Shown in pieces: positions 40,610 through 48,766 of a DNA stretch of 64,000 bases. Below the pieces are notes generated by a model that had not been told where the DNA came from, searched no databases, and saw only the letters and a program-made list of their open reading frames with translations. Source of the stretch: Pseudomonas poae. GTDB taxonomy: Bacteria; Pseudomonadota; Gammaproteobacteria; Pseudomonadales; Pseudomonadaceae. Every line of letters begins with the position of its first letter. Position 1 is the stretch's first letter. The stretch covers positions 3,610,001 through 3,674,000 of the forward strand of contig CP034537.1 of NCBI GenBank assembly GCA_004000515.1, read 5' to 3'. Position numbers and translations under genes: made by a program.

Positions 40610-40660
40610 GTAAGTGATTGTTATCCCGGCAAAAAATTTTGGAAATTGTTGAAAATAAAT

Positions 40661-40689
40661 TTGACACACTTCCAAACCGCCATTAAGAT
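40661..40689 (+). promoter_or_regulatory. sigma-70 promoter of the tRNA operon
   Basis: TTGACA (40661-40666), a 17-base spacer and TAAGAT (40684-40689) followed by a GC-rich discriminator (TCGCCCCG), 21 bases before the first tRNA. A GC-rich discriminator is typical of stringently controlled stable-RNA promoters. Confidence 0.85.
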
Positions 40690-40710
40690 TCGCCCCGTCC
40701 TCACCGATGA

Positions 40711-40785
<75 letters not shown>

Positions 40786-40864
40786 ATTTACAGGTTCAAG
40801 GTCTGGCCACACCGTCCTTGAATCGATCAGAACTCAGCTCTGATCACGTTGTACAGAAGGTTTT

Positions 40865-40939
40865 GTCCCCTTCGTCTAGTGGCTAGGACACCGCCCTTTC
40901 ACGGCGGTAACAGGGGTTCGAGTCCCCTAGGGGACGCCA
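40865..40939 (+). tRNA. tRNA-Glu (TTC), copy 1
   Basis: GTCCCCTTCGTCTAGTGGCT starts the molecule. The anticodon loop CTTTCAC gives UUC, the T-loop is GGTTCGAGTCC and CCA is encoded. It is identical to copy 2. Confidence 0.95.
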
Positions 40940-40990
40940 GTTTCAACAAGCAGCTCGAAAGGTCTGCTGCGCCGCGAGGCGAAAAAATCT

Positions 40991-41066
<76 letters not shown>

Positions 41067-41145
41067 ATTTACAGTTCCAAGGTTCCGGCCACACCGTCCT
41101 TGGTTCGATCAGTCTCAGCCTGATCACGTTGTACAGAAGGTTTGT

Positions 41146-41220
41146 GTCCCCTTCGTCTAGTGGCTAGGACACCGCCCTTTCACGGCGGTAACAGGGGTTC
41201 GAGTCCCCTAGGGGACGCCA
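41146..41220 (+). tRNA. tRNA-Glu (TTC), copy 2
   Basis: Identical to copy 1, with encoded CCA ending at 41220. It is followed by two hairpin terminators. Confidence 0.95.
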
Positions 41221-41226
41221 CGATTA

Positions 41227-41279
41227 CCCGCTCTGCGGGATTTTTAAGGGTCATTCAATTATTGAATGGCCCTTTGTTT
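41227..41279 (+). terminator. two tandem intrinsic terminators after the tRNA operon
   Basis: The first is CCCGC-TCT-GCGGG followed by ATTTTT (41227-41245). The second is GGGTCATTCAA-TTA-TTGAATGGCCC followed by TTTGTTTG (41248-41279). Confidence 0.85.
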
Positions 41280-41352
41280 GTCTGGCGTTTGGCCAATCCT
41301 CTTCTCAATTCCCCTTCCTCTTCTGACCAATGGTCATGCCTGTCGCTTGCCA

Positions 41353-41375
41353 AATATTATTATGGTAATAATATT
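41353..41375. promoter_or_regulatory. TetR-type operator
   Basis: AATATTATTA-TGG-TAATAATATT is a perfect 10-3-10 palindrome 25 bases before the TetR gene, in a position to allow autoregulation. Confidence 0.7.
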
Positions 41376-41400
41376 CAATCCATGAACATCGGAGGCAATG

Positions 41401-41940
41401 ATGAGCGATAAAAAAGCGCAAACCCGCGAACGCATTTTGCAAGCCGCCAGCGCTGCGTTGATCCAGCGTGGACCGGCTGAGCCGAGTGTCGGTGAAGTCA
41501 TGGGGGCGGCGGGGCTGACCGTCGGTGGGTTCTACGCGCACTTCGAAAGCAAGGATGCGCTGATGCTGGAGGCCTTTACGCAATTGTTGGCCAGGCGTCG
41601 CGCGTCGATCGACGATATGGACGCCCAATTGACCGGCGAAGAGCGTAGAGGCTTGGTGGCGGCGTTCTACTTGTCACGCAAGCACCGTGACTCAACCGTC
41701 CACGCCTGTCCGATCCCGGCAACGGTCGGCGAGATGAGCCGCTTGCCGGATGAGTTTCGCCAGGCGCTGAACGAGCACTGCGAGCTGATGGCCGCGCAGC
41801 TCGCCGTCAGCCCTGAAGACACCGACAAGGCCCTGGCCGATATGGCGTTGATGATCGGTGGCTTGGCCTTGGCGCGTGCCCTGGGCCCGGGTGAGCTTTC
41901 TGACCGTGTGTTACGCGCCGCCAAGTCGGCGGTGCGCTGA
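41401..41940 (+). CDS. TetR family regulator
   Basis: A 179-residue TetR regulator. The helix-turn-helix region is RERILQAASAALIQRGPAEP then LTVGGFYAHFESKDALMLEA. Two ATGs stand in tandem; I took 41401, five bases after GGAGG, over 41398. It probably binds the palindrome at 41353-41375 and controls itself and the hydrolase gene 14 bases downstream. The ligand is unknown. Confidence 0.85.
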   Translation: MSDKKAQTRERILQAASAALIQRGPAEPSVGEVMGAAGLTVGGFYAHFESKDALMLEAFTQLLARRRASIDDMDAQLTGEERRGLVAAFYLSRKHRDSTVHACPIPATVGEMSRLPDEFRQALNEHCELMAAQLAVSPEDTDKALADMALMIGGLALARALGPGELSDRVLRAAKSAVR

Positions 41941-41954
41941 GGAGGGTTTGGATC

Positions 41955-42788
41955 ATGGGCGCACTGACATGGATTCGTGGTTTCAATGGCACCGTGGGCC
42001 GCCTGGCACCGCATTCGGTGGCCAGCAAAATGCGTCGTACCTTCATGACGCCTCGGGATTTGCCGCCGCGTGAGTGGGAGTTGCCGCTGTTGGCTCAATC
42101 GGAGCGCATCACCCTGCGTTTCGGCTTGTCGGCGCTGCGTTGGGGCCAAGGGCCTGCCGTATTGCTGATGCACGGTTGGGAAGGGCGCCCGACCCAGTTC
42201 GCCAGCTTGATCACGGCCCTGGTCGACAACGGTTATTCAGTGATTGCATTGGATGGGCCTGCCCACGGTCGCTCGCCTGGGCGTGAAGCGCATGTGCTGC
42301 TGTTCGCTCGGGCCATGCTCGAAGCGGCGGCCGAGTTGCCACCGCTGCACGCGGTGGTCGGCCATTCCATGGGCGGTGCCAGTGCGATGCTGGCCGTGCA
42401 ATTGGGCTTGCGTACCGAGGCACTGGTGAGTATCGCCGCGCCGTCGCGGTTTCTGGATGTGCTGCGTGGTTTTGCCGGAATGGTGGGTTTGCCATCAAGG
42501 GCGCGCTCGGCGTTTATCCAGGAAGTCGAGTTGGCGATGGGGATGCCGCTCAAGCATTTGGACGTCGCGCACTATCAGATGAATATTCCTGGCCTGATCG
42601 TGCATGCCGAGGACGACACTTTTGTGCCGGTCAAGGCCTCGCAAATGATCCATGACGCCTGGTTCGACAGCCGCTTGCTGCGCCTGGAGCAGGGTGGCCA
42701 CCAGAAGGTATTGGCCGACCCACGTGTCATCGAAGGTGTGCTGGCGTTGCTTGCGGGTCGTCGTTTACAGGAGCGGCAAACGGCCTGA
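41955..42788 (+). CDS. alpha/beta hydrolase
   Basis: A 277-residue alpha/beta hydrolase. The oxyanion region is LLMHGWEGRPTQF, the nucleophile elbow GHSMGGASAMLAVQLG, the catalytic Asp in VHAEDDTFVPVKASQ and the His in LEQGGHQKVL. No signal peptide. It is cotranscribed with the TetR gene and probably regulated by it. The natural substrate is unknown. Confidence 0.88.
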   Translation: MGALTWIRGFNGTVGRLAPHSVASKMRRTFMTPRDLPPREWELPLLAQSERITLRFGLSALRWGQGPAVLLMHGWEGRPTQFASLITALVDNGYSVIALDGPAHGRSPGREAHVLLFARAMLEAAAELPPLHAVVGHSMGGASAMLAVQLGLRTEALVSIAAPSRFLDVLRGFAGMVGLPSRARSAFIQEVELAMGMPLKHLDVAHYQMNIPGLIVHAEDDTFVPVKASQMIHDAWFDSRLLRLEQGGHQKVLADPRVIEGVLALLAGRRLQERQTA

Positions 42789-42827
42789 TACACTGCCCCG
42801 CCGAGATTAATCGACTGGGAGCAAGGC

Positions 42828-43262
42828 ATGGGCTGGGATTTGACAACGCCGTTTATCATCGATCTGCAGGTTGGCGCAGAGGACATCGACGGCCTGGGGC
42901 ACGCTAATAATGCGGTGTACGTGTCCTGGCTGGAGCGCTGCGCCTGGCGACACTCCCAGCGTCTGGGGCTGGACCTTACCGAGTACCGCCGGCTGGATCG
43001 TGCCATGGCGGTAGTGCGCCACGAGATCGACTACCTCGCGGCAGGTTACGAGGGTGACGAACTCCAGCTCGCTACCTGGATTGTCGATTGGGACCAGCGC
43101 CTGAAAATGACCCGGCGTTTCCAGCTGTTCCGCCCTAGCGACGGAGCGACTCTGCTGCGCGCGCAAACCACCTTCGTCTGCATCGAGCTGTCCACTGGCA
43201 AGCCCAAGCGCATGCCGGCGGAATTCCTCGACGGTTATGGTCCCGCCCTGACAGGGGGTTAA
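42828..43262 (+). CDS. acyl-CoA thioesterase, 4-hydroxybenzoyl-CoA thioesterase family
   Basis: A 144-residue hotdog-fold thioesterase. The active-site Asp region is GAEDIDGLGHANNAVYVSWL, and the central strands and helix follow the YbgC/4HBT pattern. It follows the hydrolase by 39 bases on the same strand and precedes dusC. It hydrolyses an acyl-CoA; which one is unknown. Confidence 0.85.
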   Translation: MGWDLTTPFIIDLQVGAEDIDGLGHANNAVYVSWLERCAWRHSQRLGLDLTEYRRLDRAMAVVRHEIDYLAAGYEGDELQLATWIVDWDQRLKMTRRFQLFRPSDGATLLRAQTTFVCIELSTGKPKRMPAEFLDGYGPALTGG

Positions 43263-43318
43263 CGGTTGCCGTAGGAAAACCAGTAAACTGCGCCACGATT
43301 TTTTGTTGAGTGTTTTCC

Positions 43319-44284
43319 ATGCAAATTGCTTTGGCGCCCATGGAGGGGTTGGTCGACAACATCCTGCGGGACGTGTTGACCCGCGTGGGCGGTATTGACT
43401 GGTGCGTGACCGAATTTATTCGCGTCAACGACCGCCTGCTCACCCCAGCCTACTTTCACAAACTCGCCCCAGAACTGCTGCATGGCGCCCACACCGCTGC
43501 GGGCGTGCCGTTGCGTGTGCAATTGCTCGGCTCAGACCCTGTGTGTCTCGCGGAAAACGCTGCCTTGGCCTGCGAGTTGGGCTCCCAGGTGATCGACCTG
43601 AACTTCGGCTGCCCGGCCAAGACCGTGAATAAATCCCGGGGTGGCGCGGTGTTGCTCAAGGAGCCGGAGTTGCTCAACCAGATCGTCGAGCACGTGCGCC
43701 GCGCTGTTCCGGCCCATATCCCGGTCACTGCCAAAATGCGCCTGGGCTTCGACAGCCCGGACGGCGCGTTGGTCTGTGCCACGGCCTTGGCCGAAGGTGG
43801 CGCGGCGCATATCGTGGTGCATGCGCGTACCAAGACCGATGGCTACAAGCCGCCTGCCCACTGGGAGTGGATTCCGCGCGTGCAGGATGTGATCAAGGTG
43901 CCGGTATTCGCCAACGGCGATATCTGGTGCGTTGACGATTGGAAGCGTTGCCGTGAAGTCAGCGGTGCCGAAGACATCATGCTCGGTCGTGGTTTGGTGG
44001 CGCGCCCTGACCTGGCGCGGCAGATCGCCGCCGCACGAGCAGGCGAAGAGGTGGTTGAGATGACCTGGGCACAGATGCAGCTCATGCTCCAGGACTTCTG
44101 GACGCAGTCGGTGGCCCAACTGACTGAAAAGCAGGCGCCGGGCCGCTTGAAGCAATGGCTGGCGATGCTGACCCGTAACTACCCGGAAGCGGTGGAGCTG
44201 TTCACAGCGCTGCGTCGGGAGACGGGGCTTGAGCAGGTCAGTCGCTTGCTGGGGATGGCTCATCCGCAGCAATCTGAGTCATAA
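43319..44284 (+). CDS. dusC: tRNA-dihydrouridine(16) synthase
   Basis: A 321-residue FMN enzyme that reduces U16 in tRNA. Family motifs: the start [20 protein letters not shown], the catalytic Cys in [20 protein letters not shown], the FMN-binding [29 protein letters not shown], and ANGDIW with [15 protein letters not shown] 43319 is in the normal position. A terminator follows at 44351. Confidence 0.95.
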   Translation: MQIALAPMEGLVDNILRDVLTRVGGIDWCVTEFIRVNDRLLTPAYFHKLAPELLHGAHTAAGVPLRVQLLGSDPVCLAENAALACELGSQVIDLNFGCPAKTVNKSRGGAVLLKEPELLNQIVEHVRRAVPAHIPVTAKMRLGFDSPDGALVCATALAEGGAAHIVVHARTKTDGYKPPAHWEWIPRVQDVIKVPVFANGDIWCVDDWKRCREVSGAEDIMLGRGLVARPDLARQIAAARAGEEVVEMTWAQMQLMLQDFWTQSVAQLTEKQAPGRLKQWLAMLTRNYPEAVELFTALRRETGLEQVSRLLGMAHPQQSES

Positions 44285-44350
44285 GCTGCAACGCTTGAAT
44301 GGCCTTGAGCGAAGTGGATGCGCTCTTTAAGCGAATCCTATGTTTTCAAG

Positions 44351-44384
44351 AAAATGCCCCGTATCGTTTGATGCGGGGCATTTT
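44351..44384 (+). terminator. intrinsic terminator after dusC
   Basis: AAAATGCCCCG and CGGGGCATTTT form an 11-base stem around a 12-base loop, followed by T-rich sequence. It is symmetric and may work in both directions. Confidence 0.85.
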
Positions 44385-44387
44385 GCG

Positions 44388-44776
44388 TTGAACGGGAAGT
44401 TAAGTTCGCCTAGCTATTAGCGATAAGGTGTTTTGTTAGTGGGAGATGGCGTTATTTTAATATCGGTTTGAAACATTGAGAGAGGTGCGATTTTTTTAGG
44501 GGCAAAATAAAACGGTATGTAATATCGGTTGTTTTTTCTGTGAGATAGATTTTGTATTTTGCTTATGGGCGGCAGGTATTATTTGCGTGCGCGAAATACC
44601 AGAGTGGTTATCTGTGCTGGTCTTGTAATTATATCGGAGAGTTGCTTGCTTTACGGTTTATTAGCATGTGTGTCCCACGAGGCAGGCTTGGAGGCGTGAT
44701 TAAAGGGCTTTAAGAAAGAGTCACGGGGAAAAGTCTGAAAATTCTGTTTGGTTTCCTTATGTGAAGCGCGATTTCT
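44388..44776. other. AT-rich gene-free leader upstream of the hrp-box promoter
   Basis: About 390 bases markedly more AT-rich than the flanking genes, with runs such as TTATTTTAATATCGG and GATTTTTTTAGG. I see no convincing gene on either strand. This base composition is typical of horizontally acquired segments and of the upstream region of secreted-protein genes. Confidence 0.6.
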
Positions 44777-44804
44777 GGAACTCGATAGCACCACTGTCCA
44801 CGAA
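44777..44804 (+). promoter_or_regulatory. candidate hrp box (HrpL/ECF-type promoter)
   Basis: GGAACT at 44777-44782, 15 bases, then CCACGAA at 44798-44804, matching the HrpL consensus GGAAC(C/T)-N15/16-CCAC-NN-A. It is 102 bases upstream of the first gene of the proline-rich/Cys-His cluster, in the right orientation. In the fluorescens group the equivalent sigma factor (HrpL/RspL) directs type III secretion genes. No such sigma or secretion gene is in the window. Confidence 0.65.
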
Positions 44805-44906
44805 AGTAATGACTGTGAAGCAGCGTTGTTGTTTGCAGTTCATCAAGGCTATCGCTGACCTGGCCCACTAACGGAGTCAGGCCGCGCTGATTTAAGGAAC
44901 CCAAGA

Positions 44907-46361
44907 ATGTCTTTATCGATTAATAACTCGCCCTTCGTCAAAGTTGATACCTCGCCCATGGAGCGCCCGGTGTTGCCAGCGACAGCAACTGGGGTGAATC
45001 AAACAGCCTCTTCTCATCACTCTGGAGGTGTTCATGTTCCTGTGCGTAATGACAATGCCAAAGGGGCACACAATGAGGTGTTATTCAATTCAGGTGCATT
45101 TACCAAGTTATTCGACATGCTTGAGCTGGTTTTCAAAACCATGCGTGAAATGTTCGCCGGAAAGAATATAACCCCGATGTATTACCCGACGCTGAGAGGT
45201 CGCCGAAAGTAAAACCTGATGCAGGCCTACAACCGATGGTGAAGCCTGATGCAGGTCCACAACCGATGGTAAAGCCTGATGCAGATCTACAACCGAAGGT
45301 GAAGCCTGATGCAGATCCACAACCGAAGGTGAAGCCTGATGCAGGCCCACAACCGATGGTGAAGCCTGATGCCGGCCCACAACCGATGGTGAAGCCTGAT
45401 GCCGGCCCACAACCGATGGTGAAGCCCGATGCCGGCCCACAACCGAAGGTGAAGCCTGATGCAGGCCCACAACCGATGGTGAAGCCTGATGCCGGTCCAC
45501 AACCGATGGTGAAGCCTGATGCCGGCCCGCAACCGATGGTGAAGCCTGATGCAGGCCCACAACCGATGGTGAAGCCCGATGCAGATCCACAACCGATGGT
45601 GAAGCCTGATGCAGGTCTACATCCGCAGGTGCAAGCTGATCATGGTCGGCTAAGTCCCGTGCTACCTGGACCGACAGTTCCAGTGCTGCCCGCCGTACCC
45701 AAACCGGTTGTCAATGTGACCAATGACGCCAACGCGCAGGTCAAGGTCGAAGTAAACGTTAACCACTGTCATTGTCCCGACACCAAATCGGAGCATGACA
45801 ACGGCTTGAGGCCAAGAGTTGCAGCCGATGTAAGTGTGACGCCACAACCTGCACCCAAGGTCGTGCCGCAGACGGATACCACGCCAAACGTAGCGCCAAA
45901 ACCGGACGCCACCCCCCAACCCGGTGTGACGCCACAACCTGCACCCAAGGTCGTGCCGCAGACGGATACCACGCCAAACGTAGCGCCAAAACCGGACGCC
46001 ACCCCCAACCCGGTGTGACGCCACAACCTGCACCCAAGGTCGTGCCGCAGACGGATACCACGCCAAACGTAGCGCCAAAACCGGACGCCACCCCCAACCC
46101 GGTGTGACGCCACGACCTGCACCCAAGGTCGTGCCGCAGACGGATACCAAACCTAACGTAGCGCCTAAAGACGACACCGCGCCTAAGCCAGGCGTGATGC
46201 CGAAGCCCTTACCAAAGGTCATTCCCGATAACGATGCAAAGCCAAAAGTAAATCCAGACCTGCCCCAACCTCAGCCTGAGTTGACCAGCCCTGCCCCCGG
46301 GATTGATCGAGGAGAGCTTAACAGTCCGGGTTTCAAGCACCGCGCATGGCTCAGGACCTGA
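44907..46361 (+). CDS. proline-rich repeat protein, candidate type III secreted, frameshifted
   Basis: About 485 residues once three missing bases are restored (near 45171-45175 in a C-run, and one C in the second and third 90-base repeats near 46001 and 46090). As written the first frame stops after 101 residues. Residues 1-101 are Ser/Asn/Thr-rich (MSLSINNSPFVKVDTSP): no Asp or Glu in the first 12, Leu at 3, 7 Ser in the first 50, as in Pseudomonas type III substrates. Then come fourteen copies of KPDAGPQPMV, a linker with a HCHCPD motif, and about four copies of a 30-residue proline-rich repeat. No known enzyme domain is seen. It lies under the hrp box at 44777. Function unknown; a secreted, extended or surface-exposed stalk is possible. 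Confidence 0.6.
45212..45631 (+). repeat. fourteen tandem 30-base repeats encoding KPDAGPQPMV
   Basis: Fourteen contiguous units of exactly 30 bases. Most encode KPDAGPQPMV; variants change G to D, M to K, or P to L. The last unit (KPDAGLHPQV) is diverged. All lie inside the first gene of the cluster, keep frame, and use nearly identical DNA, so the number of copies could vary between strains by slippage or recombination. Confidence 0.95.
45836..46193 (+). repeat. 90-base tandem repeat (about 4 copies)
   Basis: Copy 1 (45836-45925) encodes VTPQPAPKVVPQTDTTPNVA then PKPDATPQPG. Copies 2 (45926-46014) and 3 (46015-46103) are nearly identical but have five Cs instead of six in GCCACCCCCCAAC, so each is 89 bases and shifts the frame. 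Copy 4 is diverged. Either tract-length change in the C-run is real or it is an assembly deletion. Confidence 0.9.
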
Positions 46362-46400
46362 AACGTCAGCCTGTATTTCAATTCCTTTGATAAAGGCAGC

Positions 46401-46428
46401 GCCTTCCCGGATAGCCGTCCGGGGAGGC
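46401..46428. other. hairpin between the first and second cluster genes
   Basis: GCCTTCCCGGA and TCCGGGGAGGC form an 11-base stem with one G-T pair around TAGCCG. No T-run follows, so an attenuator or processing site is more likely than a full terminator. CGGAGG before the next ATG is a strong ribosome site. Confidence 0.5.
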
Positions 46429-46448
46429 TCTTAATCACGGAGGTTTTC

Positions 46449-47391
46449 ATGACGTGTTGTTCTATTAAAAGCGTTGCTCGTGTAGTGGACGTGCGTCAGG
46501 TGTTGGCGCCTAACGCCCTGGTTGCGACCAATGAGGTCGTGCCACCCGGCACCCTGGCCGGGATTGATTATGCTTCGACGACGCGGGTAAAAGAGCCACT
46601 CGGTTCTGCGACGGTTGGCGACAAACCGGCTGCTATCAATACCTTGGTGGCGTTGTTTACTTCGTTTTTCACCCAGTTGATTAATCTCATCTCGGACAAA
46701 AAGACAAGGTCGTTCCGGACATCTCTCCCAAACCCGAGATCAAACCTCGGGTCATGCCAGAGCCTGAACAACCAAGGCCCGAGGTTGCTACGCATATTCC
46801 GGGGCTGTCCGATAAACGAAAGGGTGCCAAACCTGGAAATATCTGGAGTGGCTTCCGCCAAGGGCCTGACGGCAACTGTGTAACGGTCTCGGCCATCAAA
46901 GCCGCCATGTACAAATTTGGCCAAAGCCCTACCGATATCTTCAAGGAGGTGAGGAGGGACGGCAGCGGTTATCGAGTCATTATGCGCGACGACTATGTCT
47001 TGACCCTCACAGACCGAGAGTTGGCGGTGGGCGCGCGAGGTTCGCGATTTGTCGGCCCTGACGCGGGCATGCTCAAGGACGCGCAATTCCTTTTGCGGTC
47101 AGTGCCAAGCGCGCGCACATGGAAAACAACGATGGTACGGCGGACCGGAGTTTTGAAGCCGGTGTCCACAGTTTGAACGATGGGGAAGATGAGTTCGATC
47201 CTGGTGAAGGCTTCCTGCGATTAGGGTTGAGGAAGCATATGCGGCAGGTCAGCGTGCGAGAACTTGCCAATGGTCAGCTAGGCATGTGCAATCGTACCGG
47301 GCATTCGGTGGCCGTTATAAACGGTCGCGAAGAATTGTGGGGCAAGCAAGGGTCGGCGCCGACACGAGGGGACGCCATCGCGTTGGTTTGA
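46449..47391 (+). CDS. Cys-His domain protein 1, candidate secreted cysteine hydrolase, frameshifted
   Basis: About 314 residues after two restored bases (an A-run near 46698-46702; a T-run near 47091-47096). The N-terminus MTCCSIKSVARVV has no acid in the first 12 residues. A proline-rich linker follows, then a domain beginning KPGNIWSGFRQG with DGNCVTVSAIKAAMYKFGQS, RVIMRDDYVLTLTDRE, a restored FLFAVSAKRAHMENND and, at the end, GHSVAVINGREELWG. Cys followed far downstream by His with an Asn six residues on is a papain-like pattern. The next gene has the same domain twice. No characterised family is recognised; activity is inferred. Confidence 0.6.
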
Positions 47392-47492
47392 TGGTGGGAA
47401 TGTCACTCATGCGGCCAGCGCCTCAAGGCTATCAACCAGTTGGCGAGTTGAGCGCCCTGGTCGCATGTTCTACACAAGCAGGAGGTAGCAAG

Positions 47493-48763
47493 ATGAGTAT
47501 CTCGATGATGGGCCGTTCGGTTATGGCGGGGGCCCTCAAACCGATTTTTTCTACCGCGCCGGTGCACCGCCAGCCGTCAGTGCCATCGACGCGTTCAGTG
47601 TCTCCCAAAGACGATTTGGTGAAAACTTTGACTGCAGCACCCACGCCGCTGTTATCAAAATGATGATGATGACGTTGGGTCAACGCCTGGCGGACATGTT
47701 TGATCAGATCCAGCCTTCCGGTGATGGCTATTCCATCACTATGAAAGACGAGTTCAAGGTTCACCTGTCTCGTCATGAGTTGAGCCAGGCGGCGCAGGCT
47801 TCCAGGTTTACCGGTGAAGACGGTGAGTCTGTCGCCACTGCCAACGTGGTGTTCGCCGCCTTTGTGAAGCGCAAGCAATTGACCGGAGGCTACTCGACGT
47901 TTGAAGCGGCCTTGGCCAGGACCATCGAGGGTGAAACAGCCCAACGCTGTCTGCAGGGCATGGGTGTGTTCGGGCTTTCCAGCTTTGTTCCGGTGAGCGA
48001 ATTGACGGGAAAGGACGCAGTAGGCGTGCTGGAAACCCATAACCGTGGCGCGGCACTGGTAAATGAGGGCGTCTTGCATGACTACGGTGAGCAGCGGCAC
48101 GTGGACCGGGGCTACGGATACACGTTGTTCAATGACAAGCAATCGCTCCCCAACGATGGCTGGAAGGTGACTCATGTTGCGGCCAGCACGGATTCTGGAA
48201 AGATCTGGGATGGGTTCTACCAAGGCGTGCAAAGCAATTGCGTCACGGTATCGGCGATCAAGGCAGCCATTATCCGGTTCGGCCAGGTCCCCAGCGGGAT
48301 CTATAAGCATATCCAGGTCACCGAGCAGGGGTTTGACGTGCTCATGCGCGACTCATTCCGCGTGCAGTTGACCCACGATGAAGTGCGTCAGGCCGCCGCT
48401 GCGTCGACCTTTCGTGGCACTGACCCTCAATTGCTGGACTACGCCAACTTCCTCTACGCCGTCAGCGCCAAGCGGGCGCAATGGGAGAACAACGACTTCC
48501 GTGGCAGGCAAAGCTACTCGGTAGCCCTGGAAACCCTCAATGACGGCGAGCATCCCGGTGAGGCACTTCGACGCCTTGGACTCTACGGTTACCTGCGTGA
48601 GAGCAAGGTTGAAGCGCTGGCGGGTGGGGCGGTGGGCACCCTGGCCGACAGCGCCCACTCTGTCGCAGTGATCAATGGGACGCTGGACCTCTATGGGTTG
48701 CCACTTGATCTGGCGTCGTCGCGTTGGATGCGCGGCGGTGTAAGCGCGCTGACATTGGTGTAG
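47493..48763 (+). CDS. Cys-His domain protein 2 (two tandem domains), frameshifted
   Basis: About 423 residues with one restored base near 47528-47535 (G-run). ATG 47493 has AGGAGG ideally placed. MSISMMGRSVMAG fits type III signal rules (Ile at 3, no acid in the first 12). Domain A has DCSTHAAVIKMMMMTLGQ, ITMKDEFKVHLSRHELSQAA and THNRGAALVNEG. Domain B has SNCVTVSAIKAAIIRFGQ, VLMRDSFRVQLTHDEVRQAA, NFLYAVSAKRAQWENNDFRG and AHSVAVINGTLDLYG. The Cys and His are kept in both, the B copy being nearly identical to the single domain of the previous gene. It ends three bases from the opposing GGDEF-EAL gene. Function unknown. Confidence 0.62.
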
Positions 48764-48766
48764 CGG

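Noticed and set aside
44710..44904. Small - strand frame of 64 codons overlapping the hrp box
   Set aside because: No domain and no ribosome site; it overlaps a better-supported promoter.
45212..45631. CRISPR-like array
   Set aside because: Repeats are contiguous 30-base coding units with no variable spacers, and they keep one reading frame.
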